A DNA stretch of 64,000 bases. Origin: Asterias amurensis. Taxonomy: Eukaryota; Echinodermata; Asteroidea; Forcipulatida; Asteriidae. The stretch is from NCBI RefSeq assembly GCF_032118995.1, contig NC_092654.1, positions 7,696,284-7,760,283 of the forward strand, read 5' to 3'. The translations under genes were made by a program, and so were the position numbers. Shown in pieces: positions 23,827 to 35,100 of the stretch (its first letter is position 1; each line of letters starts with the position of its first letter). Below the pieces are notes generated by a model. It had not been told where the DNA came from. It did no database searches and worked only from the letters and a program-made list of their open reading frames with translations.

Positions 23827-25157
23827 ATGTACTTACTTGTTAGTTGTTTACACTTTGTGAGGAGATGTTTTGTTTTATGTAGCTGAACACGAAAGGAATA
23901 AGTCATGTGTTCAATTCGTGGTTGCATTGCAATGATTAAAACAAAGTGATCGGCGTATTATGTAATGTGTCATTTGGATTATTCTGATTCGAGAAATAAA
24001 ATTTAAAAAACTTCCAACTACGAGAAAGATCTGGACACAACGCACCCACCCCGGTTCAATGTACATGTACTTGGCTTGCTATATCAATCATCATACACCT
24101 AGTTTTGCCATCCAAGAGACTAAGAATGAAGACTGAACTGTTTAGAAACATTGTGTAATACCAGATTTACCACTTATCGTTGGAAGTATTTTTAAAGTGT
24201 CTCCCAAAAACTAATTTGTCAAAATTATCTTTAAAACAACGTAGTAGGCCTTTTCTCATTTCAATCCAATGGGGTTCTTGCCCCGTACTTCGTACTTGAA
24301 CCAACTAACTCTGCCCTACATTTGAAACAAAACAAATTAACTGCTCAGTGGACCTCCTATGATGAAGACAGACGAGGACACCTTATCACCATACCTATAA
24401 ATTGTACTTCAAGTTCCGTTCCATTCAATCAATAATCACCATGATACTCTTGAACTTGGGAACATCTATTGTTAATTCACTGTTCCCATTGTGTGAAGTA
24501 TTAGCATATGAATGCGTTGTATATAAAAATAGACTTGTGCAGGTCATTCAGATCAACCATTAGTAATCGGGTTGAAAGAAGCAGAGATAAGCCTGTGATA
24601 TTGAACTTCGACCATGACTCACAGCTCTGCCAATAATAACAATAGTCGTGGCTTTGCCTGTAAGCCAGGGCCTGTAAGCCAAAGCCATAACCTGTCACCG
24701 AGTCGATCTACACATTCCAAGCTGAACGCCGTCGACAAGCTGAACGCAAAACGAGGAGCAGTAGACCCAGATCAAAATAATGGTCAGGCCCATCTTGGAA
24801 GGGGATACAAGAAACAAAATCACTTTCATAAACCAATCATTCACCAATGAAAAACATACTTTCCATCTTTAACAGTCATTGATCTCCAAGTTTTTAAAGG
24901 GTTTGTGCAGGGGGGGGGGGGGGTTATGGGTGCATTTTGAACGATTCTAATCAGACCGTTTGAGGCCCGAAGATGGTTATTACAAATAAAGGAGGTTCGA
25001 TACAATTGAAAAGATTATTATTTTACAGAATGTGTTATCGAATACTTTGATCAGACCAAATTGAGTCCAAAGGTTTAGAGTCGCTTGCAAGTACGTGACA
25101 TAACACAGAGGCCAAGGCTGCTATTAAGTAAATATTCAACAAACAAACAAATCCAAA
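23827..25157. other. Upstream region of the first P450, with a poly-G tract
   Basis: No gene is supported. A homopolymer of about 13 G lies at 24911-24923. A 78-codon frame at 24614-24850 is rich in Asn, Ser, Lys and Gln and has no recognisable domain. The promoter of the P450 must lie here, but no TATA box or xenobiotic response element can be placed with confidence. Confidence 0.4.
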
Positions 25158-28100
25158 ATGGCTGCTTCTGGAGCCTCCCAACTCGGCCAAACAACAACCT
25201 CCATTTTAATTGCGGTGTTTATTTTGGGTGTTTTTGCTTTCTATTATCGAACCAAGAGGCCGGATGGCTTCCCGCCTGGGCCGAGTTCTCTGCCAATCTT
25301 TGGAAGCTTTCTGGGTAAATACTTAATTTACAAATTTTATAAAATGTATTTATTATTTACAATAGTTAATAATAATCTGCAGGGTGTTAGGCTACCCATG
25401 GTCTTGTTTTGTGGCATCGCAGTGAATAATTTTGACATAATGAATAATGAAGCAGTCTTTTGCCCTTCTCTGTACACTTTTTGTCTCAGCATTGTAGTGT
25501 CCCAATAATTTAAATAAATAAAAGGAAATATTGAAAGTAATAGCTCTGTGGGGATGTCTATAATAACCGTCACAGTAACATGGTTAATCAGAATAAAAGC
25601 CTATTGTTGTAATATGTCGACAATGATATTTACAATTTTGAGTTGGCTCTTATTTTAGTTACGTACCAACAAATATTTAATTAGAATAAAAGAACTTCGA
25701 TGACAACAATTTTGTGAAAGTGTTATTTGCCGAGAAATTGATCAAAAAATCTTTCCTTCCAAAACAGGATTCGGTTTCAACAAATCCCCCCATCAACTCT
25801 TTAGAGAACTTCACAAGAAATATGGCGACATTTACTCTCTGAAGTTTGCGGGACAGAACACTGTGTTACTGAATAGCGCCGAGGTTGTAAAGGAAGCCTA
25901 TGTGAAACACGCAGTGGAGTTTTCAGGACGAGGAAGGGCGTACGCTGGTATCATTAGTTCTTATGGTTTTTATTATTCGGTTCATGTCAGCTTTAAGAAA
26001 CATTACATAATTGGTTTTGCTCAGTGGCAGATAAGCACTTTATGTAATCCACCATATACATAAACTGACAAACCTGGAAAAGTTTGAGATCAATCGGCCA
26101 TCTGAGTCACGAGAAAAGAGGGAAAAACCGATTAGATTTGGCATGACATCGATTTTAAAAGAAAACGAATAAAAAAGGCTCACTGAGCGATAAACTACAA
26201 ATAGGAAATTAGTTTTATGAATTTTTAATTAAAAATGAGATTTTTAGACAAACATTTCAAGGGATGTTTTCTACTATCATCATCATTAGACCGGGTAAGT
26301 TTTATGCTGTGATCTTAGACGTTTTCTTTAATTCTGTGTTACAATCTGTTCAAAGTAAGTTCTTAGATTAAAATGCAATTTATTGATAGTTTGTTTTACT
26401 TTGATTTAATACAGTTGGATTGCTCACTGAAGGATTCAAAGATATAATATTCTCAGATGGGCCACAGTGGAAATACCAGCGCAAACTTGCTCACAGCGTG
26501 TTCAGGTAAACTTCAATCCTTTAAACAAAGTAGCCTGTTGTTCTTTGAAGTTTTAAATTCGAAAGCATTTTATTACGTTAGTAGGAAAGGAACACAAACA
26601 ATGAGGTTTTTCTGTTCATAATGTTACCTTGAAAACTCAAAAATACTTGATTTGCAAGCCCTGGGAACTAACTGGGAAAAGCTACCCCTGCGTCGCCGAA
26701 GTTTACGGAAAATGTCTTGTATGCAATCGTGGCGGCAGTATTTGACAATCACTTTCTTGGCAACGCGGTCATTTTGAAAGCGCCATTTTGTCGGCACAGA
26801 GCACCATTTCTGCCATTACGCGACGTACTCAGCCAAAAGAGAGGTATGATCTATACGGCACGCTGCCACGAAAGCGAGGCTGGTCGCGCTGCCCATAGCG
26901 AGGCTGGAGCTAAAGCCAAATACACCAATTCTATAAATCCATAACAGGACATAGACGTGTTCTTCTAAATTCCAGACAATTCACACAACGTAAGCAGATG
27001 GAGAGGCTCGTCCATGATGTCACTCCTAAAATAGCCAGCGTACTTGATGCCTTTGGAGACAAACCATTCGCTCCAAAGTGGACAGTTTGCAACATCGTGT
27101 ATAACATTCTAGCTACATTTACCCTTGGCAAAAAGTAAGTATGTTCACTGATTTCTCTATTGGCCTATTACTAGGACACGCCCTCCAAACTGCATTTTTT
27201 TTTTCTTAACCTCCGGAACTCTCAGATCCGTACGCAATGATTTTGGATTCATCAACGACTTCACTTTGTTCTTTTTATACCTTATGACGTCATCATTAGG
27301 GCGCCCTCTGATGAGCTTAAGAGAAGGTTTGCTTCTGGCCCATAAAAGCACGTGCGAACATACGTTGTCACTGTTTCGTAGTCGTTTCACTGTGATGCAA
27401 AAGTGTCCGATGATGACGTAATTGCATAAGGTACACTGTTTGGATTTTTATTCCATACGTCGTACATCAATCCTTGAATTTGTCTAGTAGGTGTTATTGG
27501 AAGTAAGGAGTTTAGTTTATTGCTATGTGTGCAAGGGCCAAGTCAAAGATTGCCACGACACGGTATAAAGGCATTGAAAGTCTCTGCTTATAAAGCTAAA
27601 CCAAATAAAATGCACTTTTATATTAAACAGGTACGAGTTAAACGATCCTGAGATTATGACGTACATTGATCTACGGAATACAGTGATGTACCAAGTCGGC
27701 AATGGCCAACCGGCTGACTACCTTCCAATCTTAAAATACATACCCATACCTTCGGTTCTTAAATTCAAGAGACTCCTGAAATCGTTCCATCGCTTCTTCT
27801 ACAATGAGTTCAACAAACACCGCGAAAGATTCGACCCTGGTAAGTCAAGAGAACACTAGACTTTACTCAAGTCCAAATCCAGTGAAAGTCCTTTCGCCTG
27901 ACATCTAAAAACTCCCACAACCTATGCTCGGGACCACAATAGCTTCATTTTGACGGCGAATATATAGGGACCTCTCACACGAGAACGGGAACTGAATCAA
28001 GTCTAAGAAAACACTTGCACTCAGCAATAACACAACATGCCACACACCATTTGCCTACCAATATCGTTCAAAAGAATGAGAGTTGTCAACAAGATGTTTT

Positions 28101-30115
28101 GTTCCATTCTGCAGAAAACGTCGGTGACTTGTTTGATTTGCTGATATTAAAACAAAGTGAAGAGAAAGAAGCTGGCGAGGACCAGGCAGGGAAGCTGACG
28201 GATACACACATTGTGCAAATCGTCATGGATCTGTTGATTGGTACTGATAATGACGTCATTTTTTAAAAACATGTTGGGTTGGCATGGGCGGGTCAGGGTG
28301 GCTCGTGCGTAAAGCGCTTGTTGCCTCTCACTCACCATTGTAGCTGGTTCGATTCCCAGCTACGGCCACAATGTGAGTAGAGTTGTGCGCTGGTTCTCTC
28401 ACATGCCACAAAGGTTTTCTCCATGCCCTCCGGTTTTCCTTTCTCCAAAAAAAAAGAAAACTCGGACTATTTAGGGACTGTGGCTGATCTGGTTGGTTAT
28501 GTGTCGACAGTGGCTGATTACTGAAGGCGTCTAGCTTCCTGCGGTTCGAACACCTGCTTAGCCTTGTCCTTCGTTAATTCGTGATCCAGGTTTTTAGCTG
28601 CAAAAGTTAGAGTGATTAGCCTCCCAAAGAGATGAATAATCTTTTATTAATATGTTTCGTTCTTTAACAGCTGGGACTGACACAGCCATTCACACTTTAC
28701 ACTGGGCCATAGCAGCCATGACAGAACATCCTAAAATCCAGGAGAAGGTTGCCATGGAGATAGATGAGGTTGTAGGTCGTGATAGGCTGCCCTCTATTGA
28801 CGATAAAGGCACTTTGCCATACACTGAGGCTACCATCTTGGAGGTATTCCGATTTGGTAGCGTGGTTCCGATTGGTATACCCCATTCAGTAATGGCGGAT
28901 ACTTCATTGTGTGAGTACGTACAATAGGTATATCACTATGAGGAGGGTACTACCCATTAAGTTGTGCACCACATGACTTTGGGTATCTGACCATAAATTT
29001 TGGTCATCCAAGTCTAACTCTAAAACAAAAAAGGCCACTTGAACACCCAGCAGGGTGGATATGTGCGCATTACAAGTCTTATTATTATTATTATTATTAT
29101 CAATCGTCAGAACAATAATTACTTTTTAAAAGGGGAGAAAAAACAATACATAATATTAAATATATATCTGACAAAAGAACTTAAATATACCGATCCCGAC
29201 AGTGACAGGCACTTTCCACCTGTATTCGCCTACATAGATCCACCATGTGCGTATACTAGGCTTCATCTTTGCATTATTGTACATTATCGATTTATTTGTT
29301 TGCCACATTTAAGATTATACTATGTGCAATTTCAGGCGGATACAAGATTCCTAAAGGTACCTCAGTAATGATCAATCACCTCGCTTTGCATTACAATCCG
29401 AGAGACTGGGCTGAACCCAACAAGTTCAAACCGGGTAAGCACCAACAACACCAGGCACTACCTGCTCTGAGTCATGGTCGAAGTTCAGTCAGTCTTAGCT
29501 TTTGCTTCTACTTCTTTCAACCGTAAGCCCGAATACTAACCACTGCCACTAGTACGGTACGTAGTTGGTGAACTCGGATAAAGAATTAGACCCTTTTTAA
29601 AGCTGTAAGCAGACGTTTTCTGTCTTTTACCAACTTTCCGTGACCCAACCAGCCTTGTATAGCCGCTGCAGGGCATATTTTATGATAAACAAAGTTGTAA
29701 AGGACGTGTCCTGTATGCCTGAACTGTTGTATAGGAATGATGAACATAGATTTTATTGTTTATACCAAATCTGTATTTCCCTCTTGTTTACAAATGCATT
29801 TGAATAATACAATTCATTACGTCATAGTGGGTATTATTTCTTGCAATGTCAGAGCATTTCTTGAAAGCCAACGGAGAGCTTTTAACCAAACTACCAGAGA
29901 GTTTTCTGCCCTTCAGCTGTGGACGTCGTTCATGCCTCGGTGAAGACTTCGCTAAGAAGGAGATCTTCCTACTCTTCACGTGGCTGTTTAGCAGGTACAC
30001 CTTCTACAAGGTACCAGGGAAGGAGATGACGTCATTACTTACGGCGACTTCAAACTCAGCGTTCAACCATCAGCCGAGAAACGAGTTACAGGTGTGCGTT
30101 AAGCGACGTTTTTAA
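25158..30115 (+). CDS. Cytochrome P450, CYP2 clan (CYP1/CYP17-like), nine exons
   Basis: Microsomal heme-thiolate monooxygenase; the substrate is not predictable. Exons: 25158-25314, 25768-25947, 26415-26505, 26976-27134, 27631-27839, 28115-28240, 28671-28910, 29336-29434 and 29853-30115. All introns are GT-AG and phases match, giving 507 residues, usual for the family. The N-terminal membrane anchor (about residues 14-31) precedes the hinge FPPGP. Further landmarks are the helix C WKYQR (W131, R135), the I-helix AGTDT (308-312), the K-helix E365-V-F-R368, PEHF (His where many P450s have Arg, as is common in CYP2 enzymes) and the heme loop FSCGRRSCLG with Cys448 as ligand. The ATG at 25158 opens the only frame giving an anchor. 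Segments such as QPADYLPILKY resemble CYP1, and MINHLALHYNPRDW resembles CYP17. The gene is convergent with its paralogue at 37481-32117. Confidence 0.92.
28279..28560 (+). repeat. tRNA-derived SINE in intron 6 of the first P450
   Basis: The head has the A-box-like GTGGCTCGTGCGTAAAGCGC and a B box GGTTCGATTCC (28346-28356) inside a long paired T stem (GTAGCTGG with CCAGCTAC). Downstream, GGTTTTCTCC and CTCCGGTTTTCC resemble the conserved central motif of many marine invertebrate SINEs. An A-rich tract follows at about 28447-28460. It belongs to a different family from the 1-19437 array. Confidence 0.65.
29079..29102. repeat. (TTA)n microsatellite in intron 7 of the first P450
   Basis: About seven copies of a TTA/ATT trinucleotide within the intron. 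Nothing else is notable. Confidence 0.8.
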
Positions 30116-31257
30116 AAGCCTGAACATCTGACGTCACACTTCGAGGCTCGTGAATAACGCCAGAGTATAGCCTAGGTCAATCCCCGCCCATCTTCACCTT
30201 TCACCTAGATTCATATGCAGACGACCGCAAGTGCAGCTGCCAAACGTCACCTCGGACCAATCAAAACACAGATTGAGAAGGCTTACGTCACTGCAAGTTT
30301 ATCCAATGAAATTACTGGTTCTGAAAAGCACTTTTTATCCTTGCGGATAAAGACAGGGTATCACTCTACGTTTTAAAGTGTTTTTTCGGGTTGAATTAAA
30401 GGGACACGTTGCCATCTGATCAAATTAATGCTATCCAAAACGGGCTGAAGGGGTCGAATAGTCTTGCCCTTTAAATGATTATTGGAAACAGTATAGCTTA
30501 CTGATGTTGCACAGTGTGGCAGATGTTCACAGCTTTCTGATAAAATACAACAATTCACTTTGTGCGTTTTTTAAATATTCAAGTACTTTTTTTATTGTTA
30601 CCACAAAAGCCCATTATGTTTATAAAATTATTTTATGATGAATACTAAAAAAACTATGACAAAAAATAAATGTTGTTTCTGCTTTATAAAGATTTTTATT
30701 AAATCACAATATTATATTCTCAGCAGTAATAATTGATTGGTTATATTGATTACTAAACCCTGTGTTATCACTAATAGCAGCAACTAACTATTAGTAAAAT
30801 ATGTCAATCGTAATAAATGCTTATCTAAAGAATTAATATGTATAATTCTTTCAACTGAAATAACATCCACTTCTAAAGGCCACACCATCATATAATTCCC
30901 AATTTAAGAATGTTGTACGTAATGTTAACTTTGATATATTGCTAATTTCTATATGCCACACCAACTTGATAAAAGAAAGCAAACAATTATATTTCTAATA
31001 AGCTAAATTTAAAATAAACCGGCAATGGTTTTATTAGCTAATTGTGTTTGTTCATAACTCTCCTCATGGCTATCATTCTATGTGTCCTACCACTGTGTCC
31101 AATGAACACTTGGTGACTGGTATCCTCCTCATTAATGCTAAGCGAGAAATTTGTTCAGCAATATTTTCTGCTAAAGCGTCTCTATGAAATTTGCCACAGG
31201 TTGCTTGGTGTGGCAACTGCACATATACCTATCTACACAAAGTGCAGTTATGCATTC
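30116..31257. other. 3' flank of the first P450
   Basis: The sequence after the stop codon contains an AATAAA near 30665, which could serve the P450, and otherwise AT-rich sequence. A short MITE-like motif GGGACACGTTGCC lies near 30401. No further gene is seen. Confidence 0.4.
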
Positions 31258-31750
31258 ACAACATGGTATCATATTGCAGGCTTCATAGTCAATCTACCAG
31301 TCTGAAGTGAATGACACATGAATGGGCAGATAGTAGGAGGGTTGACTGTGTACTGTGTAGATACATACATGTACATAACATGACATCATTTTGCAGGCTT
31401 CATAGTTAATCTACCATTCTAAAGTCAATGACAAATAAATGGGCAGACAGTAGGAGGGTAGACTGTGTACTGTGTAGATACATACATAACACTATATCAT
31501 ATTGCGGGCTTCATAGTTAATCTACCATTCTAAACTTAATGACACGAGAATGGGCAGACAGTAGAAGGGTTGACTGTGTACTGTGTAGATACATACATAA
31601 CATATCATATTTTGCAGGCTTGCATAGTTAATCTACCATTCAAAAGTGAATGACACATGAATGAGCAGACAGTAGGAGGGTTGACTGTGTACTGTGTGTA
31701 AACGCATCCATAACATGATATCATATTGCAGGCATGCATAGCTCAAAATC
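31258..31750. repeat. ~115-bp tandem repeat between the two P450 genes
   Basis: About four and a half copies share ATTGCAGGCTTCATAG, ATGGGCAGACAGTAGGAGGG and GTGTACTGTGTAGATACATA, starting near 31270, 31390, 31502, 31612 and 31728. It is noncoding and lies in the intergenic gap between the two convergent gene ends. Confidence 0.75.
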
Positions 31751-31789
31751 ACAGTGGATAATATATAGATTGGTCATTAGTTTAAAATG

Positions 31790-31912
31790 ACTAAAGACGA
31801 TTGAGCCAAATTTTCACAGGCTTGTTATTTTATGCTTATGTTGGGATACACCAAGTGAGAAGACTGGTCTCTGACAATTACCAAACGTGTACCTTCCCTT
31901 TAAATGACTATA
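31790..31912. mobile_element. Partial GGCAGTGGACAC-family MITE
   Basis: It retains only the right third of the family: GATTGAGCCAAATTTTCACA, then the TTGTTATTTTATGC segment and the inverted-repeat end near 31900. It is a fragment. Confidence 0.55.
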
Positions 31913-32115
31913 CAAAAACGAATTGATCTTTGCATGTGTTTAGTATGCACTGGCAGTTTTGTACAAAAACAAACCATGATAAACTCATGGGAATTTTGTT
32001 TTTGTACAAGAAAGAGCATTGGATAAATCACACTTGATATCTTTGTACCAGAACAGTACTTTTTAAAGCACAGTATCTTAGAAAACCAAAATCACACCTA
32101 GGAATAACAGGTCAC

Positions 32116-32121
32116 TTTATT
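32116..32121 (-). promoter_or_regulatory. Poly(A) signal AATAAA overlapping the stop codon
   Basis: On the minus strand the last codons of the second P450 read GAA then TAA, followed by AG, so the stop codon at 32119-32117 lies inside AATAAA. Use of this signal would give a 3' UTR of only a few tens of bases. No other clear AATAAA was noticed close downstream. Confidence 0.4.
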
Positions 32122-35100
32122 CAAACTCATAGCGCTTCTTAACACACACCTCCATACCGTCAAGAGGTTGGTGGACAAAGCCTGAAACAGTAGTCAGCTT
32201 CATCAGGGACTCCTCCTCCTTCCCTGGTACCTTGTAGAAGGTGTACCGGCCAAACAGCCATGTGAAGATAAGAAAGAGCTCCTTCTTAGCAAAGTCTTCA
32301 CCAAGACAGACTCGTCGGCCAAGGCCGAATGGGAGGAAATTCTCAGGTAGTTTATCGGGAAGTTGACCATTTTCATTCAAAAACCGCTCTGTCAAAAAAA
32401 CAAGAAAAAAATGACTGAATATTTATGTACCCTATTAGAGATTCCAGCTCATGGTAATTTCCAACATGGGGGAAAGAATCTCAGCTAACACTAGCTATGA
32501 AATTTCTAAAGAGCAATGTTAATTTGAGGGATGAAACACAAAGCCAAAGGTAATGAATAAGCATCCACCATGCTCTTTGAACTTGACGGACACCAAGCTA
32601 TTTGGTCCAACCAATAATCATGCGCCGTGCTCTTTGAACTTGACGGATACCAAGCTGGTCCAACCTATAAGTCTAGAATGCAGGGAGCTCTATTCCTTCA
32701 CAAGATATCTCGGGAGAGCATTTTGACTTTCCTGAATCTTTCATTAATTTAAACTGTATAGTCTCTAGACTAATCTAACTGACCTGGTTTAAACTGCTCA
32801 GGTTGGTCCCACTTCTCAGGGTCAAAATGAAGACCTATGTGGTTGATCATCACCATCGTTCCTTTCTTAATCTTGTAACCATCTAATAAAGAAAAAGACA
32901 AGAATAATTTAGCTTCACAAAACGTACTAAAACTAACTCCACTTGTTTGTATAACACCAAAGACTAGTTGCTGCCTCAAAGTTGTCTTGTTTACATTGAC
33001 AACTTCAAACAACAGAGGGTGCCAATACATAACTAAGTGGAACTATAAGTGGGGCCCATCCAAACCTACCCTTTTGAACCCTTGTTTAGGGAGATGGGGA
33101 GGGGGGTGTTTAGGGCGAATGGGAGGGAAGTGTTTAGGGCGAATGGGAGGGGGGTGTTTAGGGGGATGGGGAGGGGGGTGTTTAGGGCGAATGGGAGGGG
33201 GGTGTTTAGGGCTAATGGGAGGGAAGTGTTTAGGGCTAATGGGAGGGGGGTGTTTAGGGCGAATGGGAGGGGGGTGTTTAGGGGGATGAGGGGGGTGTTT
33301 AGGGCGAATGGGAGGGGGGTGTTTAGGGGGATGGGGAGGGGGGTGTTTAGGGCGAATGGGAGGGGGGTGTTTAGGGGGATGGGGAGGGGGGTGTTTAGGG
33401 CTAATGGGAGGGAAGTGTTTAGGGCGATGGGGAGGGGGGTGTTTAGGGGGATGGGGAGGGGGGTGTTTAGGGGGATGGGGAGGGGGTGTTTAGGGGGATG
33501 GGGAGGGGGGTGTTTAGGGGATGGGGAGGGGGGTGTTTAGGGGATGGGGAGGGGGTGTTTAGGGCTAATGGGAGGGGGGTGTTTAGGGCGATGGGGAGGG
33601 GGGTGTTTAGGGGGATGGGGAGGGGGGTGTTTAGGGCTAATGGGAGGGAAGTGTTTAGGGCGATGGGGAGGGGGGTGTTTAGGGGGATGGGGAGGGGGGT
33701 GTTTAGGGCTAATGGGAGGGAAGTGTTTAGGGCCAATGGGAGGGGGTGTTTAGGGCTAACGGGAGGGGGGTGTTTGGGGCGATGAGGTAGTCTTGGTCCC
33801 AAGACCATTGGTGTTGCGCGGTCACACACAACCAACGTTCCGATTATGCACGGCAAAAACTGTCCACGCTTGTAATGAACGAACGCTAGCGGGCGCTCTG
33901 TTTCTCTGATTTAGATCTCACCATGGTGAGCACAGGACATGGTGAGATCCGTAAATCAGAGAAACAGAGCGCCCGCTAGCGTTCATTCATTACAAGCGTG
34001 GACAGTTTTTGCCGTGCATAATCGGTTGTGTGTGACCGCACAACACCAATGGTCTTGGAACCAAGACTAGCGATGAGGAGGGCCGGGGTCTTAAGGGCGA
34101 TGGGGAGGGGGGTTTAGGGCGATGGGGAGGGTGGTAATTGTAACGATTGGGGGGGGGGGCGAGGAGAGACCAATGGATAAGCATTATAAGGTTAACTCAA
34201 ACTCACTCAGTGTAGTATCAACCAGTGTAGAATGTGGAACACCCAATGGAGCAACTGAACCAAAGCGGAGAATCTCTAGTAAGGTAGCCTCGACATATGG
34301 CAAGTTGCCTTTATCGTCAAGAGAGGGCAGTCTATCACGACCAATGACATCATCAATCTCCTGGGCAATCCTCTCTTGGATTTTAGGATTCTCTGCCAGT
34401 GCAGCGACTGCCCAGTGAAGACTTAAGGTGGTGGTCTCGGTTCCGGCTGTTTGACAACAAAATTAAAATAATAATTGCAAGTGTCAATTGAACCTGTGCG
34501 TAGAGTGTCAAGTCTTCTTCTTTGTGGAGAGCCCATTCTTCCTGTTATTAAGCACTGAAGTTGACACAGCAAGTTTAAAAATGTCCCACTAACTCTGAAA
34601 GCAGAGAATGCTCACAAAGACTAAAAAATTCTGCAGCCAGCAGAGCCATGAAATTGGGCCACAATCTGAAGGTGATCGCGATAATTGGAAAGACAGTGAA
34701 TACTTCATGCCATTTCATTTTTTTGGGGGTAGTAGGTTTTTTTGCTTACCTCCAAACAAGTCAATGACAGTCTGAACAATGTGGGTGTCCGTCAGTAGCT
34801 TGGCCTCCTCCTCACCGGCAGCTAATGCCTCCTTCTGGGTCAAGATCAAAGTGTCAAAAAAGTCCTTGACATTTTCTAAAACAAGGAAACAGGAATTGTT
34901 TTTTATAAAAGGATCTTCTTATCGGTCAAATTTTCAAGCAAAGTAGAGAAAGTGTGTGAATCTGTTCAACTGTTACTTCACAGGCTGTGTATGGTACTAC
35001 AACTATAATATTCACAATATACAAACATATATTAAATAAAGGACTCCATTGGCCATACCTAAAACATTCTATTTATATTACACTGTGACCCTTGACACTA

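Noticed and set aside
24614-24850. Possible 78-residue protein upstream of the first P450
   Set aside because: Low-complexity Asn/Ser/Lys/Gln composition, no domain and no splice context linking it to the P450.
32987-33856. Gly/Arg-rich and Pro-rich frames of up to 163 codons
   Set aside because: They are translations of the G-rich minisatellite within a P450 intron, open on both strands for compositional reasons.
33083-34135. Interstitial telomere track
   Set aside because: TTAGGG occurs only once per 22-24-bp unit and is not in head-to-tail hexamers.
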